The position numbers and the translations under genes were made by a program. Below, in pieces: positions 1 to 6,349 of a DNA stretch of 20,275 nt (positions are counted from its first letter, which is position 1; the number at the start of each line of letters is the position of its first letter). The notes beneath the pieces were generated by a model. That model did no database searches, was not told the DNA's origin, and saw only the letters and a program-made list of their open reading frames with translations. Origin of the DNA: Anaerolineae bacterium (GTDB lineage Bacteria > Chloroflexota > Anaerolineae > 4572-78 > J111); contig JAHDWA010000115.1 of assembly GCA_023382535.1 (NCBI GenBank), forward strand, positions 1-20,275, written 5' to 3'.

Positions 1-13
1 TTGACAGCATATG

Positions 14-441
14 CTACCGTTTGATGCTATTTTGGGGAACTGTTAGAACCACCCCCATCAAGACTACGTCTCGGTCTTTATACGCTTGCCAGACCCGCTC
101 AAAGGTCGGCGCTTCCTGGCGGCAGGGTGGGCACCACGAGGCCCAGAAATTTAGCACAACCACTTTCCCCCGCAAGTCGGACAGGTGCAGCCTGTGTCGA
201 ACAGGGTCAAGCTGAAATCGGGCGCGGGCCGGTCGAGCAGGGCCAGCGAGGCGACCTGGTTGTTGATGACCACGCCGCTCGGCCGGCCCGGCCGGCCGGC
301 CCCGGTCAAGAGAGCGTAGCCCAGCAGTCCCAGGATAGCCAAGACGACGAGCCAGCTGGCCCAGGCCAGGAGACGTCCGGCGAGAGAGGGGGGTGGAGCG
401 GTTGCCGGCGACGCCGGCCCGCCTTCGCTGACGTTACTCAT
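14..441 (-). pseudogene. TlpA/ResA-type thioredoxin, frameshifted and truncated
   Basis: The N-terminal frame begins at an ATG at 441 that overlaps the TAA stop of the upstream ccdA-like gene (TAATG), so translation is probably coupled. It encodes a Pro-rich leader, one membrane anchor and the start of a redoxin domain ([10 protein letters not shown]). At about 185-198 the frame is lost; a one-base change restores [21 protein letters not shown], with the classic WCPPC active site, then [19 protein letters not shown]. Homology stops soon after this and the frame ends at a TAG at 14-16, far short of the usual roughly 180 residues. The family reduces disulfides in exported proteins, with electrons from CcdA, which fits its neighbour. 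The frame break could be a sequencing error, but the lost C-terminus cannot be. Confidence 0.75.
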
Positions 442-1217
442 TAGATAAACCAATACAGCAAGGTTTCATTAAGCCCGATGAGGATGAACACGATCCCAAC
501 CAGGCGCTGCACCCACAGGTCAGCCGCCTTGAAATGCTTCACAAACTGCCCCATGTTGACTGCGCCGGAAGCCAGCAGCCCGGCCAGCCCCAGCACCGGC
601 AGCGCCGTGCCGATAGCAAAGACGCCCGGCAAGAGCAGTCCACCCGGTGAGGCGATGGCCAGCGGAATCGTCAGCCCGAAGAACAGCCAAAACAGCGTCG
701 GGCAAAAGGTGAAGGAGAAAGCCACGCCCAGCAGGTAAGCCGGGAGGACACCCTGCCGCTGCCCCACCCTTGTTTGGAGCCAGAGTGAAAAGCGGCTACC
801 GAAGGACAGGTACCCCTGGAATAGCCCCAACATTAACAGGCCGACCCCAATCAACAACGGGCCTAGAGCGCGCCGGGCGAAGACCACCACCGGAATGGCC
901 GTCCGGCTGAGTTGATTGATTTGCAGGCCCAACAGGACGATGATTCCGCCGAGCAGCAGGTAGACCGTCACCTTGCCGGCCACGAAAGCCAATGCCTGCG
1001 TCCAAACCCGCCGCGAGTCAGTCACGTCGCGCGACAGGAAGGCCAGCGTGGCCACGCTGCCACTCAACTGGCAGGGCGCAGTTGCACCGATCAGGCCAAA
1101 CAGCAGCACCGAGACCAGGGGGATGTTGATCGAGTCGGCCAGGTTGCTAAGCGGCAAAGTGAGCCAACCGGCCAGGCTGCTCAGCCAGGTGTAATACTGG
1201 CCGATGATTTCTTCCAT
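441..1217 (-). CDS. CcdA/DsbD-type thiol-disulfide membrane transporter
   Basis: A 258-residue polytopic membrane protein of the cytochrome c biogenesis transmembrane (CcdA/DsbD central domain) family. These proteins carry reducing equivalents from cytoplasmic thioredoxin across the membrane to exported TlpA, ResA or DsbA-like partners. Two conserved cysteines are visible: C49 in GATAPCQLSG and C172 in FTFCPTLFW, the usual redox pair of the family. About six hydrophobic segments follow the family pattern. The gene sits 10 bases after a small membrane protein and overlaps the start of a TlpA-like gene by one base, an arrangement expected for a reductant donor and its acceptor. The ribosome site before the ATG is weak. 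Confidence 0.88.
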   Translation of the reverse strand: MEEIIGQYYTWLSSLAGWLTLPLSNLADSINIPLVSVLLFGLIGATAPCQLSGSVATLAFLSRDVTDSRRVWTQALAFVAGKVTVYLLLGGIIVLLGLQINQLSRTAIPVVVFARRALGPLLIGVGLLMLGLFQGYLSFGSRFSLWLQTRVGQRQGVLPAYLLGVAFSFTFCPTLFWLFFGLTIPLAIASPGGLLLPGVFAIGTALPVLGLAGLLASGAVNMGQFVKHFKAADLWVQRLVGIVFILIGLNETLLYWFI

Positions 1218-1227
1218 CGCTCGCGCT

Positions 1228-1542
1228 CTACGACTGGTGGGTCGCTACCGTGTCCCCCGAAACACCGGCTCCGCCAGGCGTTGGGGTCTGGCGGGCCAAT
1301 AGTGCTTCGCGTTGGGCCTCCAATTCGGCCAGACGGGTGACTTCGGCGATTTCAGCCTCTAAAGCCTGCTGCTGGGCACGGAGCGTGGCGAGCCGTTCTT
1401 TGGAACTGGCCGACTGGTGCTGGCCAGCGCTTGAATGGCTGGACTGGCCGCCCATATTTTTACTCATCAGCCACATCATCGCTCCCATCCCGATGGGGCA
1501 GGCCAAAGCTGCGACGAGTAGTAAAAGTGTTGAAGGTTCCAT
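1228..1542 (-). CDS. Small DUF2933-like membrane protein with coiled coil
   Basis: A 104-residue protein with one N-terminal membrane segment ending in ACPIGMGAMMWLMSKN, then a Ser/His-rich linker and a charged helix (about residues 45-85, rich in Ala, Glu, Leu and Arg) that looks like a coiled coil. The Cys-Pro plus Met-rich membrane exit resembles the small DUF2933-type proteins common in copper-resistance loci; that link is family resemblance rather than a firm hit. AAGGAG lies eight bases before the ATG. A paralogue with the same plan (CPLSMGLMMW, then a coiled coil) lies at 2554-2916, on the other side of the Rieske gene. The biochemical role is unknown. Confidence 0.72.
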   Translation of the reverse strand: MEPSTLLLLVAALACPIGMGAMMWLMSKNMGGQSSHSSAGQHQSASSKERLATLRAQQQALEAEIAEVTRLAELEAQREALLARQTPTPGGAGVSGDTVATHQS

Positions 1543-1575
1543 CGTTATCTCTCCTTAGGGATATAAAATGGTTTT

Positions 1576-2517
1576 TCAGGCCACAGGTTTGCCTAAAATT
1601 CTTTTGCCTGTATCAACAATTAACGTTTCATTGCCATCTATCACCAGAGGCTTGCCTTCAGCGTCAGTTTCTTTGATCGAGCCATCGGACGCGACGGCTT
1701 GAATGACAAAGCGGTCCAGGCTGCGCCGGGCCGGGCCACTGATGTAATCACCGGTCAGCTCAAATTTTGAACCGTGACAGGGACACTCAAAGCGACTGGT
1801 TATGGCTGCCCAGTCATACAGGCAGCCCAGGTGCGTGCAAACTTTGTAAAGGGCCAAAATGCCTGTTCTCGGCTCGCCGTGGCGATTGGTCGTATCGAGG
1901 TTCACCAACCAGAATTTACCCTCGGAATAAGCCTTCGGAGCGGAATTCACTTCAGGCAAGACCTCCACCGCTGCCCCCATGGAAAACTGACCGCCAAATT
2001 GACCGGCTCTAAAATTGGGAAAGGCAAACCAGAGGCTGAGGCCGACTGTTTCGACCGAGAACAGAGCAATCGAGGCCAGCCAGGCGTAATTGAGAAATTC
2101 ACGCCGGGTCATATAGGTCTCGGCGGCCTGAGGGGGGGCTGCCTCTACAGGAGCCGGTTTTGGAGTGGGTTTAGGTTTGTCCCCCTCAACCGGCCTGGCC
2201 GCAGGTGGCTGAGCCGGTTCGGCCGGTTTTTCCATCGGCATGGGTGGGGCGGGGGCAGGAGTCCCATCAGCTTTACCGGCGGCTCTGGCCGCTTTGGCCG
2301 CCAGGAAAGCCTCTCGCTGCGCTCTGATTTCTTCGGGCGTTCTTTTTTGTGCCGCCGGTTGGGGTTTGTCTACCTCGGTCGATTTTTCAGCCGGTTCGAC
2401 CGGTTCTTCCACTGACATAGGCGGAGGAGAGGCTACCAGCCCGGCGGCTCTGGCCGCTCTGGCCGCCAGGAAAGCCTCTCGCTGCGCTCTGATTTCCTCG
2501 GGCGTTCTTTTAGCCAT
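1576..2517 (-). CDS. Rieske [2Fe-2S] protein with repeated N-terminal extension
   Basis: A Rieske iron-sulfur protein like the cytochrome bc or alternative complex electron carrier, held at the outer face of the membrane. The C-terminal domain has both cluster motifs, CTHLGC and CPCHGS, giving two Cys and two His ligands plus the disulfide cysteines. A twin-arginine-like signal (TRREFLNYAW) and a membrane helix precede it. The first roughly 150 residues are a cytoplasmic Pro/Ala/Lys-rich extension holding two copies of a TPEEIRAQREAFLAA unit. I place the start at 2517 (MAKRT) because AAAGGAGG lies nine bases upstream; the longer frame to 2550 would put an ATG on top of that site. No cytochrome b gene is adjacent, so its partner is unclear. 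It may pass electrons to the redox proteins of this locus. Confidence 0.9.
   Translation of the reverse strand: MAKRTPEEIRAQREAFLAARAARAAGLVASPPPMSVEEPVEPAEKSTEVDKPQPAAQKRTPEEIRAQREAFLAAKAARAAGKADGTPAPAPPMPMEKPAEPAQPPAARPVEGDKPKPTPKPAPVEAAPPQAAETYMTRREFLNYAWLASIALFSVETVGLSLWFAFPNFRAGQFGGQFSMGAAVEVLPEVNSAPKAYSEGKFWLVNLDTTNRHGEPRTGILALYKVCTHLGCLYDWAAITSRFECPCHGSKFELTGDYISGPARRSLDRFVIQAVASDGSIKETDAEGKPLVIDGNETLIVDTGKRILGKPVA
2276..2511 (-). repeat. Two 71-bp near-identical direct repeats in the Rieske gene
   Basis: Positions 2276-2346 and 2441-2511 match at 69 of 71 bases by my count. They encode the two copies of the charged Ala-rich unit KRTPEEIRAQREAFLAA in the N-terminal extension of the Rieske protein. 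The near identity at DNA level, third positions included, points to a recent in-frame duplication or ongoing gene conversion. Confidence 0.9.
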
Positions 2518-2553
2518 AAGCCACATCCTCCTTTCTTGATCCCTTCTCACATC

Positions 2554-2916
2554 TCATTGCCGCTGTAACTCGGCCACTTCGCGCTCCAGCGCCTCACGGC
2601 GGTCGCGCAGCGCGGCCAATCGGTCCGCCGGTAACGCCGCCTCAAGCGCGGCGAGAGCTTCATCCGGCGCGCAGCAACTCGTCATCCCTGACGAAGTGCC
2701 AGACGCGGTCTTCTGATTGCGCCACATCATCAAGCCCATGCTCAGCGGGCAGGCTAACAGGGCCAGCGCTACCAAACCCAGACCCAGCGGCCCGCCGAGT
2801 GACACGCCAAAGGCAGACTCACCGACGACAAGGCCGAACCCGACAATCGCGACGGCTACGACTCCCGGCAGGCAGCAGAGCGCATGAGGCAGCCACTTTT
2901 GTAACTTGGCGTTCAT
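2554..2916 (-). CDS. Small DUF2933-like membrane protein
   Basis: A 120-residue protein with two hydrophobic segments (about residues 10-32 and 40-64), the second ending in ACPLSMGLMMWRNQ, then a Cys pair (TSCCAPDE) and a C-terminal coiled-coil helix (LRDRREALEREVAELQRQ). It shares plan and motif with the protein at 1228-1542. AAGGAGG lies seven bases before the ATG and overlaps the TAA that ends the extended frame of the upstream membrane gene, as expected inside an operon. The Met-rich membrane exit and Cys pair suggest metal contact at the membrane, but no function can be assigned. Confidence 0.75.
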   Translation of the reverse strand: MNAKLQKWLPHALCCLPGVVAVAIVGFGLVVGESAFGVSLGGPLGLGLVALALLACPLSMGLMMWRNQKTASGTSSGMTSCCAPDEALAALEAALPADRLAALRDRREALEREVAELQRQ

Positions 2917-2928
2917 GGTAGAACCTCC

Positions 2929-3288
2929 TTAAAAACTTAATATTGCGATCCACAGTCCTGACCCGACGAGGGCCAGAAACACCGCTCACCATCCATGAAA
3001 TTCGCGGGATGAATTTCTCTGGATCGGCAGCCCTGCCCGCGCCAGGACAACCACGCCAAGCCCCAGCCAGGGATGCAACGGGTTGGGCATATGCCCGGCA
3101 TCCGTGAGCAGCAAGAGCAGGACGCCGAGAAGCAGTTGCCCATAGAGGCCGGTCAGCAGCCAGCGCGTCCACCGAATTTCCCAACGTTCCACCGGCCAGC
3201 TTGCCCAGACTCGCACCGTATGCCACAGAAATCCGACTCCCACGACGCCAACAAGCAGATACCCCAGCAGGCTATGCCTCGCGCTCAT
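2929..3288 (-). CDS. Four-helix membrane protein with in-frame TGA at codon 101
   Basis: The uninterrupted frame (2986-3288) gives a 100-residue membrane protein with three helices (about 5-24, 48-63 and 73-86), ending ...SSREFHGW then TGA. The same frame continues after the TGA as AVFLALVGSGLWIAILSF and stops at TAA 2929-2931, just where the ribosome site of the next gene begins. The extra 18 residues form a clean fourth membrane helix, so the true protein is probably 119 residues. The start overlaps the end of the methyltransferase-like gene (ATGA). The TGA could be a TGG-to-TGA nonsense change or a recoded codon; a hairpin follows in SECIS register (see findings). Function unknown. Confidence 0.65.
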
Positions 3289-4007
3289 TCGCTTTCAGAG
3301 TACCTCCTCAGGGGAAAAAGCATGGGCGTCTTTTCCGCGTACACCCAGTATTCCTGGCCGAACTTCTCGGCCAGATACCGATCCTCCTGTCGAGCCAGCC
3401 GATAATAGAGCAGAACCAGGACGGGCCACATCACCAGGCCAGGCAGGGTGGGCCAATGCACCAGCCAGCCGGCCGTGACGAGAACGAGCCCCAAATATTG
3501 AGGGTGGCGTAGATAGCTGTAGATGCCTCGCGTCGCCAATTGATCCCTGGCGCGATAGACTTCCCGCCAACCCAAACCGATGAGCAGAATACCGAGTAAC
3601 GTGATCAGCGAGCCGAGGGGCATACCGATCCTGTACATGTAAAGGATGAACTCTTGTTCAAAGAAGGTCAGGCCCAGGACGGAAGAAAGGAAATATACAC
3701 TCAGCGGGAAACCAAACATCTCGGCGAAGAGCGCGACCACGAAGGCCATATAGATCCCATGCGATCTCCAGGCTCGCTTCAACCTGACCGGGATGAGCGC
3801 CAAAAAGGCGAGGAAGACAGCAATGGAGGCCGCCACCCAGTCCCATCGGCCACCGACGATTCTTAGTCCATGCGCACTCATCTCACCCGTTGTCAGGATG
3901 ATAAGGGAGTGGCCCACTCCGATGAAGAGGAAAGTGACAGCTAAGGCCGCGCCTGTGAACGCAACGACAGTGAGGATATGAGTTCGGACCGTTTGGCTAA
4001 ACTGCAT
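3285..4007 (-). CDS. Isoprenylcysteine carboxyl methyltransferase-like membrane enzyme
   Basis: A 240-residue polytopic membrane protein of the ICMT/phospholipid-methyltransferase superfamily. The signature lies in the C-terminal third: LATRGIYSYLRHPQYLGL, followed by ARQEDRYLAEKFGQEYWVYAEKTP, the SAM-binding and acidic helix-turn region of these enzymes. Bacterial members often sit in metal-resistance or electron-transport loci and their substrates are mostly unknown; here it lies between a small HMA protein and Rieske/DUF2933-like genes. GGAGG lies nine bases before the ATG. The stop overlaps the start of the next membrane gene by four bases, so the two are co-translated. Confidence 0.85.
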   Translation of the reverse strand: MQFSQTVRTHILTVVAFTGAALAVTFLFIGVGHSLIILTTGEMSAHGLRIVGGRWDWVAASIAVFLAFLALIPVRLKRAWRSHGIYMAFVVALFAEMFGFPLSVYFLSSVLGLTFFEQEFILYMYRIGMPLGSLITLLGILLIGLGWREVYRARDQLATRGIYSYLRHPQYLGLVLVTAGWLVHWPTLPGLVMWPVLVLLYYRLARQEDRYLAEKFGQEYWVYAEKTPMLFPLRRYSESE

Positions 4008-4038
4008 GTTCTTTTACCTCCAGATCGCCTGTGCCCGG

Positions 4039-4176
4039 TTATGACGAAGTGACGACGGCCAGATCCACGGTTGCGGCTTGCATACCATTGACTCTCTTCA
4101 GGCTACGCTCGATGGCGTTGACACACGAAGCGCAATGCACATCCTGCACGGGCAAGGTTAGATTTTTGAGGGTCAT
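4039..4176 (-). CDS. Short heavy-metal-associated (HMA) peptide, 45 aa
   Basis: A 45-residue ORF starting MTLKNLTLPVQDVHCASC, the CxxC copper-binding loop of HMA domains, followed by the first helix (VNAIERSLKRVNGM) and strand QAATVDLA. It then ends early at VVTSS, so only about two thirds of the usual 65-70-residue fold is present. The opening resembles the first HMA domain of a CopA-type ATPase as well as CopZ chaperones, so it may be a truncated remnant. A GGAG site lies eight bases upstream, and a BlaI-type palindrome stands about 25 bases before the start. It leads the run into the methyltransferase gene. Confidence 0.6.
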   Translation of the reverse strand: MTLKNLTLPVQDVHCASCVNAIERSLKRVNGMQAATVDLAVVTSS

Positions 4177-4200
4177 TCAGTTACTCCTATCGGGTAGCTC

Positions 4201-4214
4201 CTACGTAATCGTAG
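4201..4214 (-). promoter_or_regulatory. BlaI/CopY-type operator variant
   Basis: CTACG-TAAT-CGTAG is a perfect 5-bp-arm palindrome within the same wider frame (CTAC...GTAGTA) as the other operators in this window, with one symmetric base change (A-T to G-C). It lies just upstream of the short HMA gene. On the minus strand TACGAT could serve as a -10 box, but the -35 region is poor. Its assignment to the BlaI regulon rests on its likeness to the sites at 6303 and 15919. Confidence 0.5.
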
Positions 4215-4252
4215 TAGGTAAAATCATAAAATAAAAACGCTCGTGGGAACTC

Positions 4253-4298
4253 AAAGGAACTCTAGAAACTTAAGGCCTCAGTTCCTCTAAGTTCCTTT
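4253..4298 (-). terminator. Possible terminator after the HMA gene at 4313
   Basis: AAAGGAACT (4253-4261) is the reverse complement of AGTTCCTTT (4290-4298), with further short pairings between. On the minus strand a T-rich run (CGTTTTTATTTT) follows about 10-20 bases later. It could end the transcript carrying the cupredoxin-fusion and HMA genes before the next operator. The loop is long, so this is tentative. Confidence 0.35.
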
Positions 4299-4312
4299 GT
4301 ATCCTCCAGCCA

Positions 4313-4525
4313 TCAGATAGGGTTGGCCTCGTAGCCGCGTTTCTTGGCCGCCGCGATAATTTGTTGGGCGGTCACTTGCATTTCATCGTACTCCACTTCC
4401 ATCTGTTGTTTGCGATAACTGGCTGTCACCCGTTTGACGCCCGGCATTTCGTCTTCAATCCCTTCCAAACGCATCACACAGGCGGTACAGTGCATATCAG
4501 GTACCCGAAAAGTCTTCTTGGCCAT
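4313..4525 (-). CDS. CopZ-like heavy-metal-associated protein
   Basis: A 70-residue single HMA domain, the usual size for a cytosolic copper chaperone. The metal loop is DMHCTACV, with C13 and C16, and the rest follows the family's beta-alpha-beta-beta-alpha-beta order through VTASYRKQQMEVEYDE to GYEANPI. The start at 4525 is chosen because AGGAGA lies just upstream and the upstream stop codon overlaps that site. The longer frame to 4624 runs through the C-terminal coding region of the previous gene. It directly follows a TauE/SafE-cupredoxin fusion, so it probably delivers Cu(I) to or from the envelope copper proteins. It ends in a normal TGA. Confidence 0.88.
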   Translation of the reverse strand: MAKKTFRVPDMHCTACVMRLEGIEDEMPGVKRVTASYRKQQMEVEYDEMQVTAQQIIAAAKKRGYEANPI

Positions 4526-4535
4526 AAACGTTCTC

Positions 4536-5759
4536 CTAATTAGTAAATTCAATTTGTCCGCCAAACATGCCCATCGAGCAGGTGTAATACAGCACCGACC
4601 CGGCCGGCTGCGGCGGCAGCTCAATCGCAGTTATACCGGTCGTTGGTAGGATTTGGAACAAGTTTAACGCCGGGACGACGAAAGCCAGAGTGCAGCCATA
4701 GGTATTGTTGGTGGTCAGGTTGAGTTGCACCGGCTGCGCGGCCGGAGCACGGCTAATCGGGGGATTGTATCCGTAATCGAGCACATTAATGTTGACCACA
4801 TTGGCCGCCCCAGCTGGTTGGTCAGGCAGCGATTGCGGGCCAACGACAACCGGCTTGAAAAATGGCGTCGCCTGGGCTTGACCTGGAGCTACCGTGGGAT
4901 GGATGAATGGCTGTGGCGTGGGTTGAATCGTTGAAGGCGGTGGCAACGTGTTCGGCGTCAAGGTCCTCGCACTAACAGCCCGGCTGACGGTAAAAGGCGC
5001 TCCCAGGAGGGTCAAGCCGCCATCAATCGAGACCAGTCCCAGTACGAAGACGACAATCGCGACCAGTTGCAAAAAACCCTGTTCCAACTTTTGACCCAAC
5101 TGTGTAGTTAGATAAGCCAAGCCAAAGAAGAGGGGACTGGTTCCCAGGGTGAAGGCAAACATTATCGCCGCACCTTCCAGTGGATTGGCCACACCGATAG
5201 CCAGGGCCATCATCGCCTGCGTGACCCCACAGGGGATGAGCACCGTCAATGCACCCAAAAAGAGGGGCGTGACCTGAGCGCCGCCTTTGGCCGTCCGGCG
5301 AATGTAGCGGGTTACAAACGCCGGCGGTTCCAGGGCAAAGTGGCGAAAGATAGGGTGGACATTGAGCATCCGCAGGGCTGTGCCCAACATAAAGACGCCA
5401 ATCGCCAGTTGCAGGATAGCTCGCATAAACGGGGTCAATTGCAGTATAGACCCCAACCAGCCCAGCAGAAAACCTAAAACAGTATAGACGACGAGTTTCG
5501 CCGCCAAGAACAACAAGATCGGCCAGATTAAATTGGGTGACGCTCCTTTATCCATTCCCGTAGCGGCTGGCTTAGATGGGGGCGGATTTTTGACCCTTTT
5601 GGCGACAGGCCGGGCCACGACTTTGGCCTTGAGCTGGTTTTGGATATTTTGCTCGGCTTGATGAGCCACCGAGCTGGCGAGCAGACCTCCTTGTACGGCC
5701 AAGCAACTCAGGCCGCCAGTGGTTAAACCGGTCAGAAAAACGACGATCAGATTGGTCAC
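4536..5759 (-). CDS. TauE/SafE-type (DsbD_2) transporter fused to a cupredoxin
   Basis: A roughly 407-residue fusion. The N-terminal two thirds are a six-helix DsbD_2/TauE-SafE-like membrane domain with the typical opening FLTGLTTGGLSCLAVQGG and a later LIPCGVTQAMMALA; these Cys may move thiols or copper. The middle is a Pro/Thr-rich linker. The C-terminal roughly 90 residues are a plastocyanin-like domain with NNTYGCTLAFVVP and YYTCSMGMFGG, the Cys/Met residues of a copper site. This fusion is known in Gram-positive and Chloroflexota copper loci. I choose GTG 5759 because AAGGAG lies six bases before it; TTG 5765 would be too close. The next gene, an HMA chaperone, starts within its ribosome-site overlap. 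Confidence 0.87.
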   Translation of the reverse strand: MTNLIVVFLTGLTTGGLSCLAVQGGLLASSVAHQAEQNIQNQLKAKVVARPVAKRVKNPPPSKPAATGMDKGASPNLIWPILLFLAAKLVVYTVLGFLLGWLGSILQLTPFMRAILQLAIGVFMLGTALRMLNVHPIFRHFALEPPAFVTRYIRRTAKGGAQVTPLFLGALTVLIPCGVTQAMMALAIGVANPLEGAAIMFAFTLGTSPLFFGLAYLTTQLGQKLEQGFLQLVAIVVFVLGLVSIDGGLTLLGAPFTVSRAVSARTLTPNTLPPPSTIQPTPQPFIHPTVAPGQAQATPFFKPVVVGPQSLPDQPAGAANVVNINVLDYGYNPPISRAPAAQPVQLNLTTNNTYGCTLAFVVPALNLFQILPTTGITAIELPPQPAGSVLYYTCSMGMFGGQIEFTN

Positions 5760-5912
5760 AAGCAACTCCTTGGAGTGAGAATAAAGTCATGCTTTGGGAA
5801 TTTGGTAGAACTGAAACAGACTATTCAGGCGTGTGGCTGATCGCCCCTTTGCTTAGAAAGCCGGGCGCCAGGATGGTTTATCCCTTCCACGCCGCTTGGG
5901 CTGTATATTTGG

Positions 5913-6269
5913 TTATCTCTGCTCGTCAGAAACTTTTAAAACCTCCTTTGACTTGAATAGGGTAAGCAGGCGCGAAAATCTCTTCGCGCTCGCCGATGGA
6001 GACAAACGTGATCTGACAGCTTTGGCCGGGACACACGCCCAACACGTTTCGACCTTGCGTCGCCAGAACCGCCAGACTACCAGCTTGCTGAGTGGACACC
6101 AGGCGGCCACGGCCAGCGTGGCATAGTAAATGGGGTTGCTGAAACTCAAGTCACCCCAGTGTAGCCAGGCGCCTATGGTAGCAACCAATACGATAATGGC
6201 TCCAGGAATAGAGCAAGCAATGAATGGTAATTTGAGAGAAGGTCGAGAGCACTCCATGTCATATTCCAA
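5913..6269 (-). CDS. Small two-helix membrane protein, possible frameshift near its end
   Basis: The first gene behind the 6303-6340 promoter/operator. The 118-residue frame has two membrane segments (about residues 13-35 and 45-60) and AAWCPLSKLVVWRFWRR, a Cys-Pro membrane exit like that of the DUF2933-like proteins downstream. After about residue 75 the frame becomes Arg/Ser-rich and unlike a normal protein. Another minus-strand frame there reads GVCPGQSCQITFVSIGE and on to KGGFKSF, ending at TGA 5926-5928, and looks more like real protein with its own CPGQSC pair. A one-base error or frameshift near 6040-6060 is therefore likely. The family is not recognised with certainty. Confidence 0.5.
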   Translation of the reverse strand: MEYDMECSRPSLKLPFIACSIPGAIIVLVATIGAWLHWGDLSFSNPIYYATLAVAAWCPLSKLVVWRFWRRKVETCWACVPAKAVRSRLSPSASAKRFSRLLTLFKSKEVLKVSDEQR

Positions 6270-6302
6270 TCTAGATTGGGTAACTCCTACATAGTGTAAT
6301 AA

Positions 6303-6340
6303 TACTACAGTATTGTAGTAAATTAAAGTCAGATTGTCAA
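6303..6340 (-). promoter_or_regulatory. Promoter with BlaI/CopY-type operator over its -10 box
   Basis: On the minus strand, TTGACA (6335-6340), a 17-base spacer and TACAAT (6312-6317) form a near-consensus sigma-70 promoter. The palindrome TACTACA-GTAT-TGTAGTA (6303-6320, 7-bp perfect arms) covers the -10 box, as repressor operators of the BlaI/MecI/CopY family do. A second, imperfect TACA-TAG-TGTA element follows at 6288-6298. The promoter drives the small membrane protein at 6269 and probably the cupredoxin-fusion and HMA genes. Confidence 0.85.
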
Positions 6341-6349
6341 GTCAATCGG

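Noticed and set aside
1774..2415. Plus-strand 213-residue ORF opposite the Rieske gene
   Set aside because: The minus-strand frame encodes clear Rieske motifs. The plus-strand frame is Gly/Arg/Phe-rich with no recognisable motif.
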